A DNA stretch of 64,000 bases from DASYLJ01 sp964404165. Lineage in GTDB: Bacteria > Desulfobacterota > Binatia > DP-6. Location: the NCBI GenBank assembly GCA_964404165.1, contig CAYOIZ010000023.1:1-64000 (forward strand). Reading direction: 5' to 3'. Below the pieces are notes generated by a model, which saw nothing but the letters and a program-made list of their open reading frames with translations, had not been told where the DNA came from and searched no databases. Position numbers and translations under genes: made by a program. Positions 8,128 through 15,898 of the stretch are shown here, in pieces. The number at the start of each line of letters is the position of its first letter. Within the stretch, counting starts at the first letter, position 1.

Positions 8128-8877
8128 ATGGCGGATCGCGTGCGGATCATCGGATCGTTCCTGTCGCCCTACGTGCGCAAGGTGCTGGTGGCGCTCGACC
8201 TGAAGGGCGTCCCGTACGAGATCGACCCCATCGTGCCGTTCTTCGGCGACGATCGGTTCGCGGCGGTGAGCCCGGTGCGGCGCATCCCCGTCCTGATCGA
8301 CGACCGCGTCACGCTCTCCGACTCGACGGTCATCGTCGAGTACCTGAACGAGCGCTACCCGTCGCCGCCGCTGCTGCCCACCGACGTCGCCGATCGGGCG
8401 CGGGCGCGCTGGCTCGAGGAGTTCGCCGACACCCGCATGGGCGAGGTGTTCATCTGGCGGCTCTTCAACCAGCTGGTCATCGGGCCGTTCGTCTGGGGTC
8501 GTCCGACGGACCAGGCTGTGGTCGATCGCACGCTCGCCGAGGACGTGCCGCAGGTGCTCGACTACCTCGAGAGCCAGGTGCCCGCCGACGGCTTCCTCTT
8601 CGGCGACGTGTCGACAGCCGACATCGCCATCGCGTGTCCGTTCCGCAATGCGCGCTTCGCGCGCTTCCACATCGACGGCGCGCGCTGGCCGCGCACCAAG
8701 GCGTTCGTCGACCGCGTCCTCGGGCTGCCGAGCTTCCAGACGCTCAAGGCGATCGAGGATCGCATGATCCGCACGCCGCCGACGGAGCAGCGCGCGGCGC
8801 TCGCCGAGATGGGCATCCCGCTCACGGCCGAGACGTGGGGCACGACCACGCCCCGGCCGGGCGTCATGACGATCTAG
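8128..8877 (+). CDS. glutathione S-transferase family protein
   Basis: A 249-residue two-domain transferase. The N-terminal thioredoxin-like domain begins RIIGSFLSPYVRKVLVALDLKG, with the Ser/Pro region expected to contact glutathione, and continues to RIPVLIDD with the cis-Pro and to LSDSTVIVEYL, where the DS pair binds the gamma-Glu moiety. The C-terminal domain is all-helical with FGDVSTADIAIACPF. A detoxification or isomerase-like role is probable; the substrate is unknown. ATG 8128 is favoured over in-frame ATG 8083 because the domain begins at once. It is divergent from the MocR regulator, which may control it. Confidence 0.85.
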   Translation: MADRVRIIGSFLSPYVRKVLVALDLKGVPYEIDPIVPFFGDDRFAAVSPVRRIPVLIDDRVTLSDSTVIVEYLNERYPSPPLLPTDVADRARARWLEEFADTRMGEVFIWRLFNQLVIGPFVWGRPTDQAVVDRTLAEDVPQVLDYLESQVPADGFLFGDVSTADIAIACPFRNARFARFHIDGARWPRTKAFVDRVLGLPSFQTLKAIEDRMIRTPPTEQRAALAEMGIPLTAETWGTTTPRPGVMTI

Positions 8878-8881
8878 AAGC

Positions 8882-9153
8882 GACCCAAGACCATGTCTTG
8901 GGTCGGGGAAGACCGCGAGCGTGGCGCCCCGCGTCCCGCGCGACCGGCATGTCGCGGCCGGCGAAGCCGGCGCGACAGGGGAAGCACGCATGGGTCCGGA
9001 CTGTGCGGTGCTGCGGTACCAGTACGCAGCGAGGCGGCGTCAGGCGATCGGAGCAGTACGGTGCGCCGGCTTCGCCGGCCGCACCATGGTGGTCGCACGT
9101 GACGTGTCGCTACACGCTCGCGCGCCTCCCGACCCAAGACATGGTCTTGGGTC
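8882..9153. repeat. 272-bp MITE-like inverted repeat element with nested palindromes
   Basis: The element is bounded by two copies, in opposite orientation, of a 23-base palindrome: arms GACCCAAGAC and GTCTTGGGTC around a 3-base loop (8882-8904 and 9131-9153). Inside each end sits a second hairpin built on GCCGGC-GAA-GCCGGC (8951-8976 and 9061-9084). Aligned as inverted ends, the two halves match imperfectly over about 95 bases, including CGCGAGCGTG. A half copy of the same design follows ilvC at 50502-50589. No open frame with protein character lies inside. It fills the gap between the convergent transferase and ferredoxin genes and might also terminate both transcripts. Confidence 0.75.
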
Positions 9154-9158
9154 GCATG

Positions 9159-9653
9159 CTAGCCGCGCTCGCGCGCCATGAGGGCGCGCTCCTCGGCGTT
9201 CATCTTGTCCTTGATCCGCGACCCCTTGCCGAGGTGGCGATACATACCGCCCTCGGAGAACAGGTCCTCGTAGGCCTCGGCGGGCGTTGGCTCGTCGGGC
9301 TTGCGGTCGCCGATCTTGACGCCGAGGGCCTGCTCCACCAGCGAGACGTCGTACATGCGTACGGCGTCGTAGTCGGTGAGCAGCGCGCACACCTCGACGC
9401 AGATGTAGCAGCCGATGCACTCCTGGAAGCGGTCCTGCACCGGCTGCACGCCGCGTCCCGGGACCGAGCCCGGCTGCAGGGTCTCGATGCACTGCACCGG
9501 GCAGAACTCGGGGCATTTGCCGCACGGAAAGCACAGGTTGACGTCCATGAAGGCGACTTCGCGCGGCCGCTTCTTCTTCTCGCCGAACTCGTCGGGGATC
9601 TCGGGGACGCGGTCTTCCTTCAGGCGGCGGCGGATGACGTCGATGGCGGGCAT
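9159..9653 (-). CDS. ferredoxin-like protein with two [4Fe-4S] motifs
   Basis: A 164-residue iron-sulfur protein. Two Cys-x2-Cys-x2-Cys-x3-Cys motifs are plain: CFPCGKCPEFC at about residues 41-51 and CIGCYICVEVC near 77-87, enough for two [4Fe-4S] clusters. The N-terminus is basic (IRRRLKEDR) and the C-terminal third is charged with no cofactor motif (PTPAEAYEDLF to ERALMARERG). It should carry electrons for an unknown oxidoreductase; no partner is adjacent. Starts at 9671 and 9701 are also in frame; none has a clear ribosome-binding site, and 9653 is chosen because the conserved-looking sequence begins there. Confidence 0.8.
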   Translation of the reverse strand: MPAIDVIRRRLKEDRVPEIPDEFGEKKKRPREVAFMDVNLCFPCGKCPEFCPVQCIETLQPGSVPGRGVQPVQDRFQECIGCYICVEVCALLTDYDAVRMYDVSLVEQALGVKIGDRKPDEPTPAEAYEDLFSEGGMYRHLGKGSRIKDKMNAEERALMARERG

Positions 9654-9914
9654 GGGGGATGTTTGGCCCATGGCGGGAGGGCTGTAAACCCGGGCTCGCA
9701 TGATGGGTTGTGTCAGGACCCCGTAAGAGGATAGAGGTTACGGTAGCGTAGCGGTGTGAATGTCCGCTCCGTACCCCGCTGGGAGCCTGCCTCGCAGCGT
9801 GATCGACGCTTCGGCGGCCCTCACGCGCGTCCCCACGCAGTTTCTGGGTCGATGCGCGAGGAGAGTGTCCCGACGCCGTGGTGGCGCCGGGTCCCAGCAC
9901 AGTCCTGGAGGACG

Positions 9915-11150
9915 ATGACAATTTCGATGAACGATCTCGAGCTCATGCCCGCGCTGGTCGATGCCGTGGCGGACATGGGCTACACCGAGCCGACGCCGAT
10001 CCAGGCGAAGGCCATTCCCGTTGCCCTGGCCGGCCGCGATCTGATCGCCTGCGCGGCGACGGGCACCGGCAAGACCGCCGCCTTCCTTCTGCCGATCCTG
10101 CAGCGGCTGAACGGCGGCGAAACCACCCGCTGCCGGGCACTGATCATCTCGCCGACGCGCGAGCTCGCCCTGCAGATCGACGAGCAGGCGCTCGCCCTCG
10201 GCTACCATGTCGGGCTCAGCGCGGTTGCCGTCGTCGGCGGCGTCAACATGGCCCCGCAGGAGCGTGCGCTGCGTGAAGGCAGCGCCATGGTGGTGGCGAC
10301 GCCCGGACGTCTGCTCGACCACATGCGCTTCGGCTACGTCGACCTGAGTGGCGTCGAGGTGCTCGTCCTGGACGAGGCCGATCGCATGCTCGACATGGGC
10401 TTCCTGCCGGACATCCAGCGCATCCTCGCGGCCCTGCCCGCGGAGCGACAGACGCTCCTGTTCTCGGCGACCATGTCGACGACGATCCGCCAGCTCGCCG
10501 ACACCATCCTGCGGGATCCCGTCACCGTGACGGTGGATCGCCAGGCGCCGGCGATCGGCATCGAGCAGAGCGTCTGCGCCGTGGCGCAGGACCGGAAGGC
10601 GGCACTGCTGACCACGCTGCTGCGGCGGGCGGAGATGACGTCGGTGATCGTCTTCGTGCGACGCAAGATCGACGCAGACCAGTTGGCGCGGTCGGTTCGT
10701 CGCGGCGGCGTCGGGGCGACGAGCATCCACGCCGATCGCTCGCAGGAGGAGCGCGTCGCCGCGCTCGAGGGATTCCGTCGAGGGCAGTTCCCCGTGCTGG
10801 TCGCCACCGACGTGGCGGCGCGCGGACTCGACGTCAGCGGCATCTCGCACGTGGTCAACTTCGACGTGCCGCATTCGTCGGACGACTACATCCACCGCGC
10901 GGGTCGTACCGGGCGTGCGGGTGCCGTCGGCGAGGTGATTACCTTCGTGTCGCCGGCGGAGGAAGAGCGCTTCGACGCGATCGAGCGTGCCCTCGGGACG
11001 AAGGTGCCTCGCAGCGAGGTCGCCGGGTTCGAAGCCGGGTCTCGTCCGGCCACGCCGCATCGCGAGTCGGCGCAGCCCCGGGACACGCCGCCGACGCGAC
11101 GGTCCGGCGGTCGTCGTCGATCGCGGCCGTCCGCGGCTGCACGCGTGTAG
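9915..11150 (+). CDS. DEAD-box ATP-dependent RNA helicase (RhlE-like)
   Basis: A 411-residue helicase with the full set of motifs: Q motif GYTEPTPIQ near residue 25, Walker A AATGTGKT near 50, PTRELALQ, VATPGRLLDH, Walker B DEAD near 153, SAT, then in the second RecA domain VATDVAARGLDV and HRAGRTGRAG. It unwinds short RNA duplexes and probably acts in ribosome assembly or RNA decay; family subgroup RhlE is the best guess. ATG 9915 is chosen for the GGAGGA seven bases upstream; the frame is open to 9756 but reads as noncoding there. The C-terminal tail is Arg/Ser-rich, as in RNA-binding extensions of this family. Confidence 0.9.
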   Translation: MTISMNDLELMPALVDAVADMGYTEPTPIQAKAIPVALAGRDLIACAATGTGKTAAFLLPILQRLNGGETTRCRALIISPTRELALQIDEQALALGYHVGLSAVAVVGGVNMAPQERALREGSAMVVATPGRLLDHMRFGYVDLSGVEVLVLDEADRMLDMGFLPDIQRILAALPAERQTLLFSATMSTTIRQLADTILRDPVTVTVDRQAPAIGIEQSVCAVAQDRKAALLTTLLRRAEMTSVIVFVRRKIDADQLARSVRRGGVGATSIHADRSQEERVAALEGFRRGQFPVLVATDVAARGLDVSGISHVVNFDVPHSSDDYIHRAGRTGRAGAVGEVITFVSPAEEERFDAIERALGTKVPRSEVAGFEAGSRPATPHRESAQPRDTPPTRRSGGRRRSRPSAAARV

Positions 11151-11178
11151 CCAGGACACGGCGTCGCCGGGAGGCGAC

Positions 11179-11207
11179 GGGCGCGTCGAACCGTGATCGA
11201 CGCGCCC
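11179..11207. terminator. bidirectional hairpin terminator
   Basis: A perfect 11-base stem, GGGCGCGTCGA with its complement TCGACGCGCCC, around a 7-base loop lies between the convergent helicase and outer-membrane protein genes. The T-tract is weak on both sides, as is usual in such GC-rich DNA. Confidence 0.6.
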
Positions 11208-11215
11208 GTGCGCCT

Positions 11216-12178
11216 TCAGAACACCTTCATCAGTCCGACGGTGGGCTGATAGCTGTACGGCTCGGGGTGCGTCGCCGGCAGATCGATGCCGGCGAGCAGG
11301 TACCAGTTGCAGCTCAGATGCGTGCGCAGGCCCGGCGTGAACACCAGCGTCGTGGTGTTCGGCCCGTGGCTGTCGGTCAGGGTCGAGAGGCTGGCGGCTG
11401 CGTACAGCACCAGATCGCCGAACGGCACGGTGCCGTGCTCGGTGAGGTAGTAGCCGGCGGCGAGGTTGGCATTGAACGCGGTCCGTGCGCCCACCTCGTC
11501 GAGTGAATCGTGCCCGTAGGGTACGAACATCCCGACGCCGCCGCGCACCACGAGCTTCTGCCAGGGATTGCTCCAGAACTCGTAGGCTGGTGTCACCGCC
11601 GCGACGTGGTTGCCGTTGACGTCCGAGCCGGTGGGTGTGCGGAACGCCACACCGAAGGACTGCGTGAAGTCCTGCGACTCGGAGAGGATGACCCGGGGCG
11701 TGATGGTGTAGTCCCCGAAGTTGGGATTGTACGTGGAGCCGCTGCCTTTGTTGTTGACGACGATCGGAATGTCCTGGCGGATCTCGAAGCGCCGGCTGAG
11801 CGGCGTGTACAGCGTGAACGCCCCCGCATGCTGGTCGCCGTTGTCCCCGATGTCGTGCGCGTAGGAGTAGGTGCCGATCCCGAGGCGATAGAACACGCCG
11901 TCGGCGGCTCCGATCCATCCCTGTCGCGGCGCGCCGCCCGAGCCGTTCACCGGACTGGCCCACGCCTGGTCCCAGCCTTCGCTGAAGAAGCTGGTCAGTG
12001 ACAACGGGTGCCACCGTGACGGCTCCGCATAGACGTCACCGACCACCGAATCGACCGCGGCGCCGATGACGCCGACGCGTTCGGGCTCGCTCGTATCCAT
12101 AGCCCAGGCCCCTGACGACCCGAACGGTGTCACCGCGGCCAGCATCAGCATGGCCGCACCCAAGTGAGTCTTTCGCAT
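11216..12178 (-). CDS. exported outer-membrane beta-barrel protein, uncharacterised
   Basis: A 320-residue protein with a signal peptide (MRKTHLGAAMLMLAAVTPFG, cleavage likely after GAWA near residue 26). The mature part shows alternating hydrophobic strands separated by polar Gly/Asn/Asp loops (YRLGIGTYSYAHDIGDN, FGDYTITPRVILSES, LVVRGGVGMFVPYG) and ends in VGLMKVF, the C-terminal aromatic expected for BAM-inserted barrels. It is probably a channel or adhesin-like outer-membrane protein; no substrate can be named. It is transcribed alone, convergent with the helicase. Confidence 0.7.
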   Translation of the reverse strand: MRKTHLGAAMLMLAAVTPFGSSGAWAMDTSEPERVGVIGAAVDSVVGDVYAEPSRWHPLSLTSFFSEGWDQAWASPVNGSGGAPRQGWIGAADGVFYRLGIGTYSYAHDIGDNGDQHAGAFTLYTPLSRRFEIRQDIPIVVNNKGSGSTYNPNFGDYTITPRVILSESQDFTQSFGVAFRTPTGSDVNGNHVAAVTPAYEFWSNPWQKLVVRGGVGMFVPYGHDSLDEVGARTAFNANLAAGYYLTEHGTVPFGDLVLYAAASLSTLTDSHGPNTTTLVFTPGLRTHLSCNWYLLAGIDLPATHPEPYSYQPTVGLMKVF

Positions 12179-12319
12179 GTTGTCCCCCCCGGCACGCTGC
12201 TTCGCACCATGCGCACGTGCTTACAACCGCGGATGCGGTCCCCGTGTGGGACGGATGCGGCCGGTGACCTGGTGTGCGGCGCCACATGGTGACAAAGGTC
12301 CACGCTCGGAGGACACGCG

Positions 12320-13498
12320 ATGAATTCGGAATCGACGCCCGCTCCTGGTCTGTCGCTCCTGGAGGACGATCCGTCGCTCCGGTTGCAGCGTGTGCTGCGC
12401 CTCGTGCCCCGGACCGGCCTCGGCGTCGGGCGCCGGGCCGTCATCTTCGCTGCCGTCGCCTGGCTCCCGATCGTGATCTGGGCCGCCGTGTACGGGCGCG
12501 CCCTGGGCGCGGTGGCCGGAGAGCCGTTGCTGCAGCACTTCGGCGTGCAGGTACGGGCACTGATCGCCATCCCGTTGCTGGTGATCGCGGAGGGGGTGGG
12601 GCACGGCATCATGCTCGCCCTGGTGCCGTACTTCCTCACGTCGGGCATGATCCCCGCGGAGGCGCATGGTGGGTTCGTCGACGTGCTCGACCGCATGCGC
12701 CGTCTGCGCGACGCCACGTTGCCCTGGGTGAGTATCCTCGCCCTGGTCATTGCCGTGACCGTGGCGCCGTCGCCCGAGGCGCAGGTGCACGAGGTGGCGT
12801 GGGCGGCGGAGAACGTCGACGGCCACCTCGGCTACGGCTTCGGCGGCTGGTGGTTCATGTGGGTGACGCGTCCGCTCTATCTGATGCTGTTGCTCGGGTG
12901 GGCCTGGCGTCTGGTGCTCACGAATCGGTTGCTTGCGGGCATCGCGAAGCTGCCGCTGGCCATCGTCCCGACCCATGCCGACGGACTGGGCGGCTTGGGT
13001 TTCCTGCAGCGCCTGCCGATGGCGTTCGTGCCCGTGGTGCTGGCCATCTCGTGCGTGCTCGCATCACGGTGGGGACACGACGTGATGTACCACGGCGTCC
13101 ACGTCGACTCCCTGAAGCTCGTCGCCGCGACGTTCCTCGTCCTCATGTTGATCGTGTTCCACCTGCCGCTGCTGGCGTTCACGAAGCCGCTCGCGGCGGC
13201 GAAGCGGCAGGCGTTGCTGGACTACGGCGCGTTGGTGGGGAAGCACGGACGGCTGGTGCGTCGCCGGTGGATCCTCGGCGAGGCCACCGAGAGCGACCTC
13301 CTGAGCGCGCCCGAAATCGGACCCGTCGCCGACACGATCGCGCTCTACGAGGCGGTGCGGAAGATGGGGGTCTCGCTGATCGGCAAGCAGACGGTGGCGC
13401 TCGTCCTGCTCCCGGCCGCGCTCCCGCTGGTGTTCGTGGCGGCGGTCGAGGTGCCGGTGAAGGACATGTTGATGGCGGTCCTGAAGGCCGTGGCGTGA
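12320..13498 (+). CDS. polytopic inner-membrane protein, uncharacterised
   Basis: A 392-residue protein with about six hydrophobic helices, among them AVIFAAVAWLPIVIWAAVY, ALIAIPLLVIAEGVGHGIML, LPWVSILALVIAVTVA, LYLMLLLGWAWRLVL, FVPVVLAISCVLAS and LVLMLIVFHLPLLAF, plus a cytoplasmic region and a last helix near the C-terminus (VALVLLPAALPLVFVAAVE). ATG 12320 follows GGAGGACACGCG, a good ribosome-binding site. It stands next to and convergent with the KdpD-like gene, with only 11 bases between stops. The family is not recognised and no catalytic motif is visible. Confidence 0.75.
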   Translation: MNSESTPAPGLSLLEDDPSLRLQRVLRLVPRTGLGVGRRAVIFAAVAWLPIVIWAAVYGRALGAVAGEPLLQHFGVQVRALIAIPLLVIAEGVGHGIMLALVPYFLTSGMIPAEAHGGFVDVLDRMRRLRDATLPWVSILALVIAVTVAPSPEAQVHEVAWAAENVDGHLGYGFGGWWFMWVTRPLYLMLLLGWAWRLVLTNRLLAGIAKLPLAIVPTHADGLGGLGFLQRLPMAFVPVVLAISCVLASRWGHDVMYHGVHVDSLKLVAATFLVLMLIVFHLPLLAFTKPLAAAKRQALLDYGALVGKHGRLVRRRWILGEATESDLLSAPEIGPVADTIALYEAVRKMGVSLIGKQTVALVLLPAALPLVFVAAVEVPVKDMLMAVLKAVA

Positions 13499-13509
13499 CC
13501 CGTGCGGGC

Positions 13510-14769
13510 TCAGAAGCCCTGCGCGGGTTTGGTGGGGTGAGCCTGCGTCGACACGCGCTCCACCTCCAGCGCGAGGGCGACCTGCCTGGCGAGCGACTCC
13601 ACGAGGGCCAGTTGCTCCGGTAGCAGAAAGCGCCCGGGGTCCCTGGGGCGCACGGCCAGGACGCCGGCGGTGGTATCGGCCGCCCGCAAGGGCACGTAGA
13701 GATTCGCCGTCGTCGGTGCGATGGACGTTCCGTGGCCGGCCATCTGGCCACTGTCGTAGGCGGCGAGGGCCACGTGGATCTCACTCGTGATGTCCTTCTC
13801 GATCACCGAGGACAGATCACCCGCGACCCACTTCAGCTTGTGGCCGGCGTCCGGCAGCAGGGCCGCGACCGCTCCGTCGACGATCTGCGAGATGTAGCGC
13901 ACCGCCAGCTCCAGGATGTTCTCGACGCCGCGCGTGCTGGCCAGCTGCCGACTGAGGCCGTGCATGGCCGCCGCCTGCCGCTCCTGCAGCCTCGCGATCG
14001 TCGCCTGCTCCCGCATCCCCGCCGCCAGATGGCTGATGACGAGCGCCACCAGGGCCATGACGACGAACGTGACGACGTACTGACTCTCCTCCACCGTGAG
14101 CGAGAACCGCGGTGGAACGAAGAACACGTCGAACGTCAGCACGCTCAAGAGCGACATCAGGATCGCCGGCCCGCGTCCGCACTCCGTCGCGGTGATCATC
14201 ACGCCGAGCAGGTACACCATGATGATGTTGCTCAGGTGGAAGTACGGGAACATCAGGAAGCCGATCGCGGTGGCCACGATCAGGAACACGATGCTCGAGC
14301 CGTAGTCGGAGAGATGGAACCTGTCGGGTTGCAGGACGTAGGTCGCAGCCCGCGGCTCCACCGGATCTCCGATCGTGACCTGGACGTCGATGTCCGGGGT
14401 GATCCGCAGCAGGCGATCGACGGGGCTCCCGGAGAGGATGCTTCTCCACACGGGCTGCGTCGGCTTGCCGACGACGAGCCTGGTGACGTTTCGTTGCCGG
14501 GCGAAGTCGGCGATCCGGTCGGCGACGTCCCTGCCGGTCAGCGTGACGACCTCACCCCCGAGCTGCTCGGCCAGGCGGAGAGTGTCGGCGACGCGGCGGC
14601 GGGCGTCGGGGAGCATCGCCATCTTGGGCGCTTCGACGTGGACCGCCAGCCACGTCGCATGGAGGCGGGTGGCCATCGCGTGGGCCGCGCTCACGAGTCG
14701 AGCCGAGGATGGGCCCGGGCCGACGCACACCAGGATGCGTTCCTCGCGGGGCGTCGGCGTGTCCGGCAT
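13510..14769 (-). CDS. KdpD-like sensor fragment: USP, DUF4118 and GAF domains, no kinase
   Basis: A 419-residue protein matching the middle of KdpD. Residues 10-130 are a universal-stress-like domain (ERILVCVGPGPSSARLV, later RNVTRLVVGKP). Residues about 160-260 give the four-helix DUF4118 bundle (SSIVFLIVATAIGFLMF, then SNIIMVYLLGVMITA and MALVALVISHLAAGM). Residues about 280-405 form a GAF domain (ENILELAVRYISQIVDGAVAALL). The usual N-terminal KdpD domain with its Walker A loop is absent, and so are the HisKA and HATPase domains: the stop comes right after the GAF domain and the next gene is 11 bases away. Start ATG 14769 has GAGGGAG upstream. No kdpFABC or kdpE lies nearby. It may be a c-di-AMP or potassium-sensing regulator without kinase output. 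Confidence 0.75.
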   Translation of the reverse strand: MPDTPTPREERILVCVGPGPSSARLVSAAHAMATRLHATWLAVHVEAPKMAMLPDARRRVADTLRLAEQLGGEVVTLTGRDVADRIADFARQRNVTRLVVGKPTQPVWRSILSGSPVDRLLRITPDIDVQVTIGDPVEPRAATYVLQPDRFHLSDYGSSIVFLIVATAIGFLMFPYFHLSNIIMVYLLGVMITATECGRGPAILMSLLSVLTFDVFFVPPRFSLTVEESQYVVTFVVMALVALVISHLAAGMREQATIARLQERQAAAMHGLSRQLASTRGVENILELAVRYISQIVDGAVAALLPDAGHKLKWVAGDLSSVIEKDITSEIHVALAAYDSGQMAGHGTSIAPTTANLYVPLRAADTTAGVLAVRPRDPGRFLLPEQLALVESLARQVALALEVERVSTQAHPTKPAQGF

Positions 14770-14997
14770 CGTCCATCTCCCTCGTGGGTTCGGCTCTACC
14801 AAGGATCGACACCGAGACAAACCCAGGACCGATTCACCAGAGCACGGGTCGTGCCGTCCCGAAGGTCGCCGATGGCGCCGTTTCTGCCTGGCCCTGATCG
14901 CGTGCCTTTGCGAAATGCAGCAATGGGCAATGCAATTCGAAACGCGCCCGTCGGCTCGGCTTGACTCGGTACCGCCGGACCGGAATCTCGCCCGAGC

Positions 14998-15798
14998 ATG
15001 AACGCGCAGGAGTTCCTGGGTCTCCGGGCCACGCACAATCCGCACCGCTGGGTCCTCCCCGTCGAGCCGGGGGTGTGCGTGCGCTACGCCGGCTTCCTCT
15101 TCGGCGGCTGCGGGCTCGGGGCGGCGGTGACGGCGCTCGAGGCGGTGACGGGCCGCCAGCTCGTGTGGGCGACGGCGCAGTACCTCTCCTACGCGCGGCC
15201 GCCCGACATCCTCGACCTCGACGTCACCGTGCCGGTGAGCGGCAAGCACAGCTCGCAGGCACGGGCGACGGGCCACGTCGGCGATCGCGAGATATTCACC
15301 GTCAACGCCTCGCTCGGTCGCCGCACGCTCGATGTGCACGGCACCTGGGCACGGATGCCCGTCGTGCCGCCGCCGGACCAGTGCCGGCCCGCGCCGATGA
15401 TGGAGGGGGGCGATCGGACGATCCACTCGCGCGTCGAGCTGCGCGTCGGCATGGGGCGCTACGGCGCCGACAAGGACGGCACGCCCAGCAGCGACGGTCG
15501 CTCCGCGATCTGGGTGCGCATCCCGGAGGGCCTCGAGACGTCGGCCGCGGCGCTCGCGATCATCGCCGACTGGATGCCGTCGGGCATCAGCCACGCGCTC
15601 GGCCGGTGGGCGGGCGGCAACAGCCTCGACAACACGCTGCGGATCGTCGACGTGTTCCCGTCCGAGTGGATCCTCTGCGACATCCGCGTGCTCGCCATCG
15701 AGCACGGCTTCGGGCACGGGCTGATCCATCTCTGGGGCGAGAACGGGCGACTGCTCGCGACCGGCAGCCAGTCGTTCATCGTCCGACTGATGGGGTGA
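14998..15798 (+). CDS. acyl-CoA thioesterase (double hotdog, TesB-like)
   Basis: A 266-residue double-hotdog protein that should hydrolyse acyl-CoA thioesters. The N-terminal hotdog carries YAGFLFGGCGLGAAVTALE and a strand RQLVWATAQYLSYARP; the C-terminal hotdog has SHALGRWAGGNSLDNTLRI, where the Asp fits the TesB catalytic triad, and ends in the typical strand LLATGSQSFIVRLMG. Start ATG 14998 is the first in frame. It is divergent from the KdpD-like gene and upstream of the phoX-like gene; no fatty-acid operon surrounds it. Confidence 0.75.
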   Translation: MNAQEFLGLRATHNPHRWVLPVEPGVCVRYAGFLFGGCGLGAAVTALEAVTGRQLVWATAQYLSYARPPDILDLDVTVPVSGKHSSQARATGHVGDREIFTVNASLGRRTLDVHGTWARMPVVPPPDQCRPAPMMEGGDRTIHSRVELRVGMGRYGADKDGTPSSDGRSAIWVRIPEGLETSAAALAIIADWMPSGISHALGRWAGGNSLDNTLRIVDVFPSEWILCDIRVLAIEHGFGHGLIHLWGENGRLLATGSQSFIVRLMG

Positions 15799-15898
15799 CC
15801 ACCGCAATCCGTCACGAGACTGTTACGCGGCAACACGCATCTCCGTAAACGTCGTCTGGCATTCAGTGGCCTCCGCGACACGCGCGAGGAGGATACTG

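Noticed and set aside
6270..9734. A 1154-codon open frame on the plus strand
   Set aside because: It runs antisense to the MocR gene and across the GST gene and repeat element, is rich in Arg/Gly/Ala without domain character, and results from GC-biased third positions of the true genes.
9738..12014. A 758-codon minus-strand frame across the helicase gene
   Set aside because: It covers the DEAD-box gene on the opposite strand and has no protein-like composition; the real minus-strand gene here is the separate beta-barrel protein at 11216-12178.
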